Translations under genes and position numbers: made by a program | Shown: positions 54,354-63,375 of the stretch, in pieces | Layout of the letters: every line of letters begins with the position of its first letter | Position numbering within the stretch: the stretch's first letter is position 1 | Assembly (NCBI RefSeq): GCF_021440085.1 | Contig: NZ_JAKCPW010000015.1 | Span: 1 to 64,000 of the forward strand | Origin: Dyadobacter sp. CY261 | Lineage (GTDB): Bacteria; Bacteroidota; Bacteroidia; Cytophagales; Spirosomataceae | DNA length: 64,000 bases | Direction of reading: 5' to 3' | Notes under the pieces: model-generated | The model's input: only the letters and a program-made list of their open reading frames with translations | Database searches by the model: none | Told to the model about the DNA's origin: nothing

Positions 54354-55550
54354 ATGGCAATACCGGCAGAACATCACTTTGATGTGATCGTGATCGGGGG
54401 AGGGGCCATGGGGCTGTCCACCGGCTACCATCTGGCAAAACGAAAAGCTAAAACGCTTGTTTTGGAACAATTCAATTTCAAAAACCAGTTGGGCAGTTCG
54501 GCAGGCGTCTCAAGGCAATATCGCATTCCGTATCCCGAGGAATATATGGTGCAAATGGCGCTCGATTCGCAGCCGTACTGGGATGAACTCCAATCTCTTA
54601 CACCAAAAACTTTGCTCGACAAGGTCGGTACGCTCTGGTTCGGCGATCCTTCGGTCCATTCCACCGAGGGAAACATTGCCGAAGCCGAACAAGCGCTCAA
54701 AGCACTGAATGTACCTTACACTAGCCTGACCGCAAAGGAAATCGAAACGCAATACCATTTCCGGAATTTGCCGGATACCTACACCGGTCTCTTTCAGGCC
54801 GATGGTGCGAGCATCGATTTCAGGGCGACGATCGAGACGTTATACCAGGCTTGCGAACACAGTCCCTACACCACCTTGCAGGATCAATCGCCGGTGACGG
54901 CCATTGAGCAGGACGGGGATCTTTTTAATGTCACCACTCCCAAAGGCATATTTACAAGCGAAAAGCTGGTGCTCGTGCCGGGCCCTTATATCGACAATGT
55001 GATTAACCTGCTTGGTTTCACGATCCAGGCGACATACTGGAATATGTCGTCGTGCTATTTCAAAAAGACCGATCCGTCGATCCAGTACCCGACCTGGTTT
55101 GTGTTCCAGAATGCAATTGGTTCGAATGGCAACCAGTTTTACGGCTTTCCGGGCGTCGTATGGGATCATCCGGAGTATATCCGTGTCGCGCCCGATTTCG
55201 TGATCGATCCGCTTGAAAGTCCCGAGCAGCGGACGCTCGTGCCCAACCCGCAGGAGCTGGAGTATACTGCCGGGTGGGTCCGCGAGCACATGACCGGCCT
55301 CGATCCCACGCCGCATTACACCTCCACCTGTCTCATTGCCCTCAGCAAAATAGCCAACAAGGAGCTGCTGATCGATTTTGCGCCGCCTTACGTGCCCAAT
55401 CACCAGAATATAGTGGTATATGCCACCGGCTGGGCGGCCAAATTCACCCCATTCCTGGGTGAGATCCTCACCCAGTTGGCACTGGACGGTCATTCGACCT
55501 TCGACATCTCCCCATTCAAACTAGGTTACAATTATTTCAAAGCGCTTTAA
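54354..55550 (+). CDS. monomeric sarcosine oxidase-like FAD oxidoreductase
   Basis: The 398-residue protein has the FAD motif VIVIGGGAMGLSTGYHLAKR at the N-terminus, then SSAGVSRQYRIPYPEEYMVQ, which is diagnostic for the monomeric sarcosine oxidase / N-methyltryptophan oxidase group. Length (about 390) fits. A cysteine in YTSTCLIALSK aligns with the region where MSOX binds FAD covalently. It should oxidise a secondary amine or N-methyl amino acid and give H2O2. It is co-transcribed with the barrel protein and the amine oxidase 15 bases downstream. Confidence 0.88.
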   Translation: MAIPAEHHFDVIVIGGGAMGLSTGYHLAKRKAKTLVLEQFNFKNQLGSSAGVSRQYRIPYPEEYMVQMALDSQPYWDELQSLTPKTLLDKVGTLWFGDPSVHSTEGNIAEAEQALKALNVPYTSLTAKEIETQYHFRNLPDTYTGLFQADGASIDFRATIETLYQACEHSPYTTLQDQSPVTAIEQDGDLFNVTTPKGIFTSEKLVLVPGPYIDNVINLLGFTIQATYWNMSSCYFKKTDPSIQYPTWFVFQNAIGSNGNQFYGFPGVVWDHPEYIRVAPDFVIDPLESPEQRTLVPNPQELEYTAGWVREHMTGLDPTPHYTSTCLIALSKIANKELLIDFAPPYVPNHQNIVVYATGWAAKFTPFLGEILTQLALDGHSTFDISPFKLGYNYFKAL

Positions 55551-55565
55551 ACCTGATTTATCAAC

Positions 55566-57329
55566 ATGAATAAAAACACGCCACTTGACAATGGAATGAA
55601 ACCAGGCCTTCAGATGGAGGTTGCTATCATCGGCGCCGGTACATCGGGGCTGTACAGTGCTTTCCGCCTGACCAGTACAGGTAAATATTCCGGTGAGCAA
55701 GTACAAATCTTCGATATGAGCGAACGGCTCGGCGGAAGGCTCGAATCGGTGATCCTGCCTGGCATGAACTTCTGGGGCGAGCTCGGCGGCATGCGGTACC
55801 TCACTTCCCAGGAAATCGTGACGACGCTGATAGAAGGGTATCCCCTGAAAGAGAAAGATCCGGCGAAACGCAAGTTCGTCCTGGACGACCGGATGACGCC
55901 CGTACCCTTTCCGATGGGCAACCCGGCCGATCTGCTTTTTTATCTCCGCAAAGAGCATTTCAAACAGGATGCCTGGAATGAGGCCCAGCAACAAGGCCGG
56001 AAACTGGTGACGCGTTACTATCTCAATGATGACGATATCGGTTTCAGTTCCGACCAGCTTTTCAACAAGATTATCTATGACGTGCTTATGGCCGATCCGT
56101 GGTTTGCGGGCAAGTATTCCGACAAAGTGACAAAAGGGCCGACCGAATACGATTACGGATTCAAGCTCACGAGCCGCGATTGGGACGATGTGAAACCCAA
56201 TCTCACGTACAATTTTCCAGGATCACCTTACAATGGTCGCAAAGTGAACGACCTCGGGTTCTGGAACCTTATCAAAGACTTGGTTTCGGAAGAAGGTTAT
56301 CAGTTTGTAGCCAATGCGGGTGGTTATTATTCCAACACGATTAACTGGAATGCGGCCGAAGCATTTCCTTACATGGTGGGTGATTTTTCGGCCGACGTGA
56401 CTTACAAGACGATCGATGAGGGTTACGACAGCATTGCCTACGCGCTGGCGAATCAGTATGTGGGCATTCCGGGCGCACGTATTTGGGCTGAAAACAAATT
56501 GCTGACCTTCTCAAAAGGCCACGAGCTCCGCGACCAGTACCGTTACGAACTGACATTCCTGAATATCCCTACCAACACGATCTGGCATGCTTACGCCAAT
56601 GCGATCATCCTCGGTATGCCGCGCAAATCACTCGAACTGCTGGATCAGGACAATTTCTTTTTCAATGCCAACGAGAATACTGTCCTCGACCGGAACATCC
56701 GATCCGTGATCATGGAACCTGCATTCAAGATCCTGATGGGCTTCCCCGAACCATGGTGGAAGCAACTAGGCATCGACTCGGGGCATTCGATTACCGATTT
56801 GCCGATGCGCCAATGTTATTACTTCGGCACCGATAAAGAAACCAACAACTCGATGCTCCTCGGCAGTTATGGCGATATGGAAACCGAGACATTCTGGAAA
56901 GCGCTTTCGGATGATACGGTATTATTCAAGGTGAGCGCGGCCAGATCGGCTTCCCTCAACGAATTGAAAGCACTGGAACATGAACAGGCTACGGAGCTGA
57001 TGGTGAACGAACTGATGTCGCAACTCCGCGAGGTGCATGGTGACCAGGTTGTGATTCCCGAACCATACGTAACCTATTTCCGCGATTGGAGCGACGATCC
57101 CTTCGGTGCGGGTTATCATGCCTGGAAAGCCGGCGTTTCAGTGAAAGATGTGATGCCATACATGCGCAAACCCGATGCGGATGAGCGCATCCACGTCGTA
57201 GGTGAAGCCTATTCCGATCAGCAGGGCTGGGTGGAAGGCGCGTTCTGCGTAGCGGAAAAAATGCTGGAAGATCATTTCGGGTTGACACGCCCGGATTGGA
57301 TCAGCGATACTTATTATATGGGGTGGTGA
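55566..57329 (+). CDS. flavin monoamine oxidase / L-amino acid oxidase-like protein
   Basis: The 587-residue protein has a Rossmann FAD site (VAIIGAGTSGLYSAFRL), the G-G-R motif in ERLGGRLESV, and the C-terminal FAD motif VVGEAYSDQQGWVEGAFC. Size and layout resemble bacterial L-amino acid oxidases and tryptophan/lysine oxidases rather than eukaryotic MAO. No signal peptide. It probably deaminates an amino acid or aromatic amine to an imine plus H2O2. Third gene of the cluster; its 3' end overlaps the small minus-strand frame. Confidence 0.85.
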   Translation: MNKNTPLDNGMKPGLQMEVAIIGAGTSGLYSAFRLTSTGKYSGEQVQIFDMSERLGGRLESVILPGMNFWGELGGMRYLTSQEIVTTLIEGYPLKEKDPAKRKFVLDDRMTPVPFPMGNPADLLFYLRKEHFKQDAWNEAQQQGRKLVTRYYLNDDDIGFSSDQLFNKIIYDVLMADPWFAGKYSDKVTKGPTEYDYGFKLTSRDWDDVKPNLTYNFPGSPYNGRKVNDLGFWNLIKDLVSEEGYQFVANAGGYYSNTINWNAAEAFPYMVGDFSADVTYKTIDEGYDSIAYALANQYVGIPGARIWAENKLLTFSKGHELRDQYRYELTFLNIPTNTIWHAYANAIILGMPRKSLELLDQDNFFFNANENTVLDRNIRSVIMEPAFKILMGFPEPWWKQLGIDSGHSITDLPMRQCYYFGTDKETNNSMLLGSYGDMETETFWKALSDDTVLFKVSAARSASLNELKALEHEQATELMVNELMSQLREVHGDQVVIPEPYVTYFRDWSDDPFGAGYHAWKAGVSVKDVMPYMRKPDADERIHVVGEAYSDQQGWVEGAFCVAEKMLEDHFGLTRPDWISDTYYMGW

Positions 57330-57736
57330 TCGGGCGAAATGCAAATGAAGAGGCTGCCTTTTTTTGGGGGGCAGCCTCTGCTAAAAGTGTTGCCCGACTT
57401 GAGAGTTTCCTCCTTGATATCGTGTTTGGAGTAGGTCTTGACAAACACACTGCCTAAACCGGTTAATTCGTGCTTACAACTCACCCTCAGCTCAATGAGG
57501 TGATGCTCATTTTCATTCAACATAGTGGCGATGTCGTCTGTTGTCAAAAACCAAAGTGCGTACACCGATTTTTCCCCGAATCGGAATGGTGCCACGTAGT
57601 TGTGCTGATCTTTGACAAGTGTAAGCGGCAATGTCCGATGATTGATTTTCCCCTCAAACGTTGAGTGTTTTTGAGCTAACGTTGTAACTATCAGTAAAGC
57701 AAGCGCCCTGCTTCCTTTTTGTTTCGACAAACCCAT
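57314..57736 (-). CDS. possible small secreted protein, convergent with the amine oxidase
   Basis: The 140-residue frame starts with a signal-like segment (MGLSKQKGSRALALLIVTTL) and has a beta-rich middle (YVAPFRFGEKSVYALWFLTT, LIELRVSCKHELTG). Codon pattern over about 57390-57736 looks coding, though lower in GC than neighbours. The last ~30 codons pass through a hairpin and overlap the end of the amine oxidase gene, so the true 3' end may be lost. It might be a decayed gene. Confidence 0.4.
   Translation of the reverse strand: MGLSKQKGSRALALLIVTTLAQKHSTFEGKINHRTLPLTLVKDQHNYVAPFRFGEKSVYALWFLTTDDIATMLNENEHHLIELRVSCKHELTGLGSVFVKTYSKHDIKEETLKSGNTFSRGCPPKKGSLFICISPDHHPI
57349..57379. terminator. 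hairpin after the flavoprotein cluster
   Basis: A 10-bp stem (57349-57358 and 57370-57379) encloses an 11-base loop of Ts and Gs, 20 bases after the amine oxidase stop. No T-tract follows, so strength is uncertain. Confidence 0.45.
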
Positions 57737-57752
57737 CAAGACACCACCAACC

Positions 57753-60700
57753 ATGAACAACCTCAGAAATTGGTTCGCAACATTGCTTTGTACAATGGCA
57801 ATGTTGGCCATTCCCGCTTTCGCCCAGGACAAAACGCATTCAGTAAGAAAGGGAGCGAATGCACCTGAAGAGGAACTGGCAGGGTTTCATTTGCCCGAAG
57901 GTTTTGTCGTGGAACTGGTGGCCAGCGAGCGCGATAGCGTGGTCAATCCCATTGACCTGACATTCGACGACGCAGGTCGGCTCTGGACGCAAACGGCACG
58001 GATGTACCCGCTAGACCCCATTTCCGATATTCAGTGGGATGATCTTCTCAAACTTATGGACGATGAGAAAGCCCAGCGAAACCACCCGAATTTCAAACGC
58101 GTGCTGAGTTTGTATAAAGGCGAAACCAAAGGCTCGGACAAGGTAATTATCCTTTCGGGGCTTAACGGCAACGGCCCCGTCAAACCACATATCTGGGCCG
58201 ACGGCCTGACGATCCCGATGAGTGTCCTGCCGTACCGCACCGGTGCGTATATCGCGCAGGGATCAGAGATGTTCTTTATGGATGATACCGATAAGGACGG
58301 TAGGGCCGATAAACGTGTGCCGCTGTTCACCGGTTTCGGGTTCACCGACTCGCATACAATGGCGCATGTGCTTGTGCGTGCGCCAGGTAACTGGATCCAT
58401 TTCAGTCATGGAGCGTTGAACAGGGGCCGTGTGAAGTCACTTTTGAGTGGAGACAGTTTGAAGGTGGATTTTAGTAAAATAGCGCGGTTCTCGCCGGATG
58501 GCCGGAAGATGGAGCTGGTCAGCGCGGGTTTGAACAATATTTGGGGTTTTCAGCTGAGGGGTAATGGGCAATGGTACGGGTCGGAGGCCAATGATCTCAG
58601 CTACTCGGTAGTGCCGATGGAGCCGGGGACCGCCTTCCCGGGCATTGGGAATGAGCGGTTCAGGCCTTACCAGCCATTTATGCCTGAACTGCATTCGTTC
58701 CGCGTGGGTGGGACCGGCATTTCAGGAACAGCCTTCGCTGATGATGCTTCCGGTTCCTTTCCGGAAGCTTACCGTGACGTCGCTTTTCTGGCCAATCCCA
58801 TCACCAGTTCCATTAACGCCGTCAAAGTGATCAGAAATCCCGACGGCACGGTTACCGCCTCACATTTGCCGGACCTGCTTAAATCTGACGACGACTGGTT
58901 CAGACCGGTGAATATGGAATTTGGCCCGGACGGATGCCTGTACATTGCCGATTGGTACAACAAAATCATTTCACATAACGAGCTGCCTACCACGCATCCC
59001 GACCGCAACAAAACGCGTGGCCGAATCTGGCGGATACGGCATGTGAGCCAGCGGCCGAGGGACATTCCTGATTTTTATCAAATGCCGGTTTCGGCGTTGC
59101 CGGAGCATTTGCGGTCGCCTTCGTTGTGGGAGAAGCGGGCAGCCTGGCACCAGATCGCCGATCGGCCAGGCGAGGAAACATCCGGCCTGATCCCAGCCAT
59201 TACCGCAATCGCAGCCGATCACAATGCGGATGACGTGACGCGCATTCACGCGCTATGGTGCCTCGAGAGTTTGCAGCATCTCGACCAAATAGTGATGAAA
59301 GATTTGTTATCGGCGGAGTCGGGTGACATCCGTCGCGAAGCGGTGCGTTCGCTTGGTTCATTTGAATTGGGCGGTAGTGAAATTGCTTCGCGACTAAAAT
59401 CGTTGACGGATGATCCGAATCCGATGGTGCGGTCGCAGGTGTTGCGTACGCTGGGCGAGGTGGGCGAGTTGGATACGGCGGGAATCACTATACTGGTCGC
59501 GGCGTGCAAGCCAGAGTTAACAGGAGAGTCGCTCGGTGGCCCTTATGAGCGGCGTTTTGAACGATTTTTGGCCAGGAAGGCGCTTGAAAAGCATTCGAAG
59601 GCGTTAGCCGGGTTCATTTCAGGACCGGAAGTGGCGAAAGTGCCGGTGGAAAATTTACTATGGGCAACGCAGGCATTGCCAAAGGAAGAGCGTGAAAGCG
59701 CATTCCTGCGCTTTTGGCCGGAAGCGCATATTGAGAAAATCGATGAGCCGACGTTTATCAGCATCGCCGGAATGCTTTCTGATAAAAATGTTGTGACAAT
59801 GGTCAAACCGGCATTTGAACAACCACAGGCGACGGATTACGTGCGTTATGCGATCCGCAACCAAGCGCAGGTACAATCCGTAGAGCTGGCAGGTTTGCTG
59901 GCCGCGCCGGTATCGAAGCTCTTGAAAAGTACTGTTCAGGAAGAAACAGACCTGGGCCTGGATGCTGTCGGAAGGTTCGGGATGCGTCAATCGGTGGGAG
60001 AGGTGCTCGGCACGCTAGACCGTGATATGCCGGCTTCATCCGTAAAACTGGCGCTCAAAGCAGTCGACATCAATCCCGGGGCAGGAAAAAGTGTATTGGA
60101 GAAAATGGCTGGTGACGATAACCGTGCATTCGATGTACGGGCAGCGGCGCTACTGACATTAGCTAAGGCAGATGCCGCAGGAGCCAGGCAGGCGGCCCTA
60201 AAATGGGTTCCAAAGTTAGACGACGTCGAAAAAGCCGAGCTTACCAGCATGCTCCCATCGTCGCAAGCCGGGGCGGATCTTTTGATTTACCTGATTAAAA
60301 ATAAACAGTTGAACACCCGGTTTGTAGACGTCCCTACGGCAGAGCGACTCACAGCCGTCCGCAAAAGCGACCCTGAAACGGCCAAAATGCTGGCTCACGC
60401 CAAAGCTTTGGAAACCGAAAAGAAAAAGGCGTTCAAAACCCGGTTGCAGAAATACATGATGGTTGCGGAAAAGAAAAAGGGCAATGCGGAGACCGGAAGG
60501 GTATTGTTTCAAACCTGTTTGAACTGCCATCAGACAGGTGGCAAAGGACAAAATATCGCCCCGTCGCTGGATGGTTCGGCCAATCGGGAGAATGAGGCAT
60601 TGCTCACGGCAATCCTCGATCCCGACGCGGCAGTGGAAAGCGGATATGCTGTTTTTAGGGTTGGCAAGCGGGATGGTACCACAGTGGAAGGATATCTGGT

Positions 60701-60884
60701 CAATCAGGATAACCGTGGTACAACTATTGCATTCATGGGCGGCGCCAAAACTTTCATCCCCGCCAGCGAGATCAAAAGCCAGGGGACGCTGGGTGGCCGG
60801 TCTTTTATGATAAAAGGTTTGATCGACCTGTATTCCGATCAGCAAGTGGCCGATTTATTGGCCTATATCCGTACATTGAAATAG
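57753..60884 (+). CDS. PVC-type propeller dehydrogenase with HEAT repeats and cytochrome c
   Basis: The 1043-residue exported protein has a signal peptide (about 1-24), a beta-propeller resembling glucose/sorbosone dehydrogenases (about 45-420, with NPIDLTFDDAGRLWTQTARM and MEFGPDGCLYIADWYNKIIS), HEAT-like helical repeats (about 450-860), and a C-terminal cytochrome c domain with C922-x-x-C-H and a Planctomycete-type heme-binding end. It likely oxidises a sugar or alcohol in the periplasm and passes electrons to its own heme. Such multi-domain proteins are common in Planctomycetes and Bacteroidota but little studied. Confidence 0.85.
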   Translation: MNNLRNWFATLLCTMAMLAIPAFAQDKTHSVRKGANAPEEELAGFHLPEGFVVELVASERDSVVNPIDLTFDDAGRLWTQTARMYPLDPISDIQWDDLLKLMDDEKAQRNHPNFKRVLSLYKGETKGSDKVIILSGLNGNGPVKPHIWADGLTIPMSVLPYRTGAYIAQGSEMFFMDDTDKDGRADKRVPLFTGFGFTDSHTMAHVLVRAPGNWIHFSHGALNRGRVKSLLSGDSLKVDFSKIARFSPDGRKMELVSAGLNNIWGFQLRGNGQWYGSEANDLSYSVVPMEPGTAFPGIGNERFRPYQPFMPELHSFRVGGTGISGTAFADDASGSFPEAYRDVAFLANPITSSINAVKVIRNPDGTVTASHLPDLLKSDDDWFRPVNMEFGPDGCLYIADWYNKIISHNELPTTHPDRNKTRGRIWRIRHVSQRPRDIPDFYQMPVSALPEHLRSPSLWEKRAAWHQIADRPGEETSGLIPAITAIAADHNADDVTRIHALWCLESLQHLDQIVMKDLLSAESGDIRREAVRSLGSFELGGSEIASRLKSLTDDPNPMVRSQVLRTLGEVGELDTAGITILVAACKPELTGESLGGPYERRFERFLARKALEKHSKALAGFISGPEVAKVPVENLLWATQALPKEERESAFLRFWPEAHIEKIDEPTFISIAGMLSDKNVVTMVKPAFEQPQATDYVRYAIRNQAQVQSVELAGLLAAPVSKLLKSTVQEETDLGLDAVGRFGMRQSVGEVLGTLDRDMPASSVKLALKAVDINPGAGKSVLEKMAGDDNRAFDVRAAALLTLAKADAAGARQAALKWVPKLDDVEKAELTSMLPSSQAGADLLIYLIKNKQLNTRFVDVPTAERLTAVRKSDPETAKMLAHAKALETEKKKAFKTRLQKYMMVAEKKKGNAETGRVLFQTCLNCHQTGGKGQNIAPSLDGSANRENEALLTAILDPDAAVESGYAVFRVGKRDGTTVEGYLVNQDNRGTTIAFMGGAKTFIPASEIKSQGTLGGRSFMIKGLIDLYSDQQVADLLAYIRTLK

Positions 60885-60922
60885 CATCAAGGTCAATCAG
60901 TGGAATGCTATTAATTAAACTT

Positions 60923-63280
60923 ATGAATAAAATTTTGAACAAACTGATCCTGGCTGCGCTCTGCACCATTATTACAATCCTGGTCCATTCTGCACCGGCT
61001 GCCGAACTGTACGTAGCCCGAAATGGTGATGACCGCAACCCGGGCTCGAAGGAAAAACCTTTGGCAACCCTGGAAGCGGCACGGAATAAAGTGCGGGCAA
61101 TGCGGGGAGCGGTGGTGATATTGGTCCGGGGTGGGACATATTATTTATCGAAACCAGTGGTGTTCAGTCCGGAAGATTCGCGTGCGAGGGCGGAAACTGC
61201 TACCTACAAGGCATATCCCGGCGAGAAAGTGACCATCAGCGGCGCAGCAGTGATCCCGGTGAAATGGTCGGCATACAAAGGGAATATTAAAAAGACGATG
61301 ATTGCTGGCAATGTGGCATTCGACCAATTGTATATCGGAGATCAGAAGCTGCATATGGCACGTTTTCCAAACTACGATTCCTCGGCGAGCCATTTTGGCG
61401 GGTATTCGGCGGATGTGCTTTCGCCAGCCAAAATACAGTCGTGGAAGAGCCCGGCGGGTGCGTTTATCCATGCCATGCACAAGCATGAATGGGGCGATTA
61501 CCATTACCGGGTTACCGGCAAAGCGAGCGATAGCACCCTCGCATTGGAAGGCGGTTACCAGAACAACCGCCAGATGGGTATGCACGACAAATACCGCTTC
61601 ATCGAAAACCTTCTGGAAGAACTCGATGCGCCCGATGAATGGTATTTCGATTCCCAAGCCAAAACCCTTTACGTGTATGCGCCCGGGAATGCGCAGGAAG
61701 TGCTTTCCCCGCAGATCCGGCATTTGTTCGAGTTTCGTGGCTCGGCCAGCAAGCCGGTGACCAATATCCATATCGAGGGCTTCGAACTGGCGCACACCTT
61801 GCGCACATTCATGGAAACCAAAGAGCCCCTGCTAAGGAGCGACTGGGCCATTTATCGCGGCGGTGCGGTGCTGCTGGAAGGCACGGAGCATTGCGCCGTC
61901 CGCCAATGTCATTTCAATGCGATCGGTGGTAATGGTGTGTTTTTTAGTAATTACAACCGTAGTGGCGAAGTATCGGGCTGCCATTTTGAAAATACCGGAG
62001 CCAGCGCGGTCTGCTTCGTCGGCGATCCCGCTGCGGTGCGTTCACCGGGCTTCGAGTACCAGGAGTCGGTGCCTTATGCGCAGATGGATAAGTCACCCGG
62101 CCCTAAAACCAACAACTATCCCGCTGAATGTAAAGTTTTTGATAATCTCATGAATGGCCTTGGCAGCGTGGAAAAGCAGATTGCGGGCGTGGAGATTTCC
62201 ATGAGCATGGACATTACAGTGAGTCACAATACGATTTACAATATTCCCCGTGCGGGTGTGAATGTGAGCGAGGGCACCTGGGGCGGGCATATCATCGAGT
62301 ATAACGACGTTTTCAATACCGTGCTCGAAACCGGCGATCATGGGTCGTTCAACTCCTGGGGACGTGACCGCTTCTGGCATCCCGTGCGCGAAACGATGGA
62401 CAGTCTTGCAGCAGCCCATCCCGAGCTGATCCTGCTCGACGCCGGTAAAACGATCGTCATCCGTAACAACCGTTTCCGGTGCGACCATGGCTGGGATGTC
62501 GATCTCGATGACGGCAGCTCCAATTATCACATTTACAATAACCTGTGTCTGAATGGTGGGCTGAAACTGCGGGAGGGCTTTCAAAGAGTGGTAGAAAATA
62601 ACATTATGGTCAACAATTCCTTCCATCCGCACGTATGGTTTGCCAAAAGCGGGGATGTGTTCAGGAAAAACATCGTGACCAAAGCCTACGCGCCGATCCG
62701 GGTGAACGAATGGGGTAAGGAAGTAGACTACAACCTGTTTCCTGATCAAAATGCACTGGAAAAAGCCCGTCAGAGCGGCACCGACTCACATAGCCTCGCG
62801 GGCGACCCGATGTTTATAGACGCGGCCAAAGGTGATTACCGCGTAAAACCGGGCAGTCCGGCATTACAGCTGGGTTTTGTGAATTTTGATATGGACGCGT
62901 TCGGTGTCGTATCACCGGAGCTGAAAAGGAGAGCGGCACCGGTGCCATTGCCGACGGTCAATAATCTTGCTGCCGGAACGGCGGTGAGCGACGCGGCGTG
63001 GTTGGGAGGTAAGTTGCGGAATGTGAATGGCCTGGGCGACCGCTCCGCTTTCGGCTTGCCGGATGAAAAGGGTGTGGTTGTGGAAGTTGCGCCGGAAAAT
63101 AGCATTCTCGCGCGGGCCGGGATGAAACCGGGCGATGTCATCCGTGTGCTCAACCATCGCGAAATCAGCACTGTGAAAGAGCTGATGGATGTGTTCCAGG
63201 AAATCAACTGGATGGGGGAAGGGGAAGTTGCATTTTTCAGGAACCAGGCTATGCAGAAGTTGACGGTTTCTTTCAAATAG
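60923..63280 (+). CDS. secreted right-handed beta-helix protein with C-terminal PDZ domain
   Basis: The 785-residue protein has a signal peptide (about 5-28), a DUF1565-type start ELYVARNGDDRNPGSKEKPL, a long parallel beta-helix (about 90-640) with stacked N/H/G coils such as ISMSMDITVSHNTIYNIPRA, and a PDZ domain at the end (about 705-785: ENSILARAGMKPGDVIRVLN). The helix fold suggests polysaccharide lyase or hydrolase activity; catalytic residues are not evident. The PDZ fusion is unusual. It follows the propeller dehydrogenase by about 40 bases and is probably co-transcribed. Confidence 0.85.
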   Translation: MNKILNKLILAALCTIITILVHSAPAAELYVARNGDDRNPGSKEKPLATLEAARNKVRAMRGAVVILVRGGTYYLSKPVVFSPEDSRARAETATYKAYPGEKVTISGAAVIPVKWSAYKGNIKKTMIAGNVAFDQLYIGDQKLHMARFPNYDSSASHFGGYSADVLSPAKIQSWKSPAGAFIHAMHKHEWGDYHYRVTGKASDSTLALEGGYQNNRQMGMHDKYRFIENLLEELDAPDEWYFDSQAKTLYVYAPGNAQEVLSPQIRHLFEFRGSASKPVTNIHIEGFELAHTLRTFMETKEPLLRSDWAIYRGGAVLLEGTEHCAVRQCHFNAIGGNGVFFSNYNRSGEVSGCHFENTGASAVCFVGDPAAVRSPGFEYQESVPYAQMDKSPGPKTNNYPAECKVFDNLMNGLGSVEKQIAGVEISMSMDITVSHNTIYNIPRAGVNVSEGTWGGHIIEYNDVFNTVLETGDHGSFNSWGRDRFWHPVRETMDSLAAAHPELILLDAGKTIVIRNNRFRCDHGWDVDLDDGSSNYHIYNNLCLNGGLKLREGFQRVVENNIMVNNSFHPHVWFAKSGDVFRKNIVTKAYAPIRVNEWGKEVDYNLFPDQNALEKARQSGTDSHSLAGDPMFIDAAKGDYRVKPGSPALQLGFVNFDMDAFGVVSPELKRRAAPVPLPTVNNLAAGTAVSDAAWLGGKLRNVNGLGDRSAFGLPDEKGVVVEVAPENSILARAGMKPGDVIRVLNHREISTVKELMDVFQEINWMGEGEVAFFRNQAMQKLTVSFK

Positions 63281-63296
63281 TCGTCCCGGATTACTG

Positions 63297-63304
63297 TATA
63301 TTTG
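63297..63304 (+). promoter_or_regulatory. candidate -7 box TATATTTG for the right-edge sensor
   Basis: Exact TAnnTTTG match 72 bases before the ATG. No good -33 TTG. Confidence 0.35.
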
Positions 63305-63375
63305 AAGTTTCGCTTGTGCAAAAAGCGGGCGTAGAAGGATTACTTTGTTTCGTAAAATATGTCAGAAAGTGGGTT

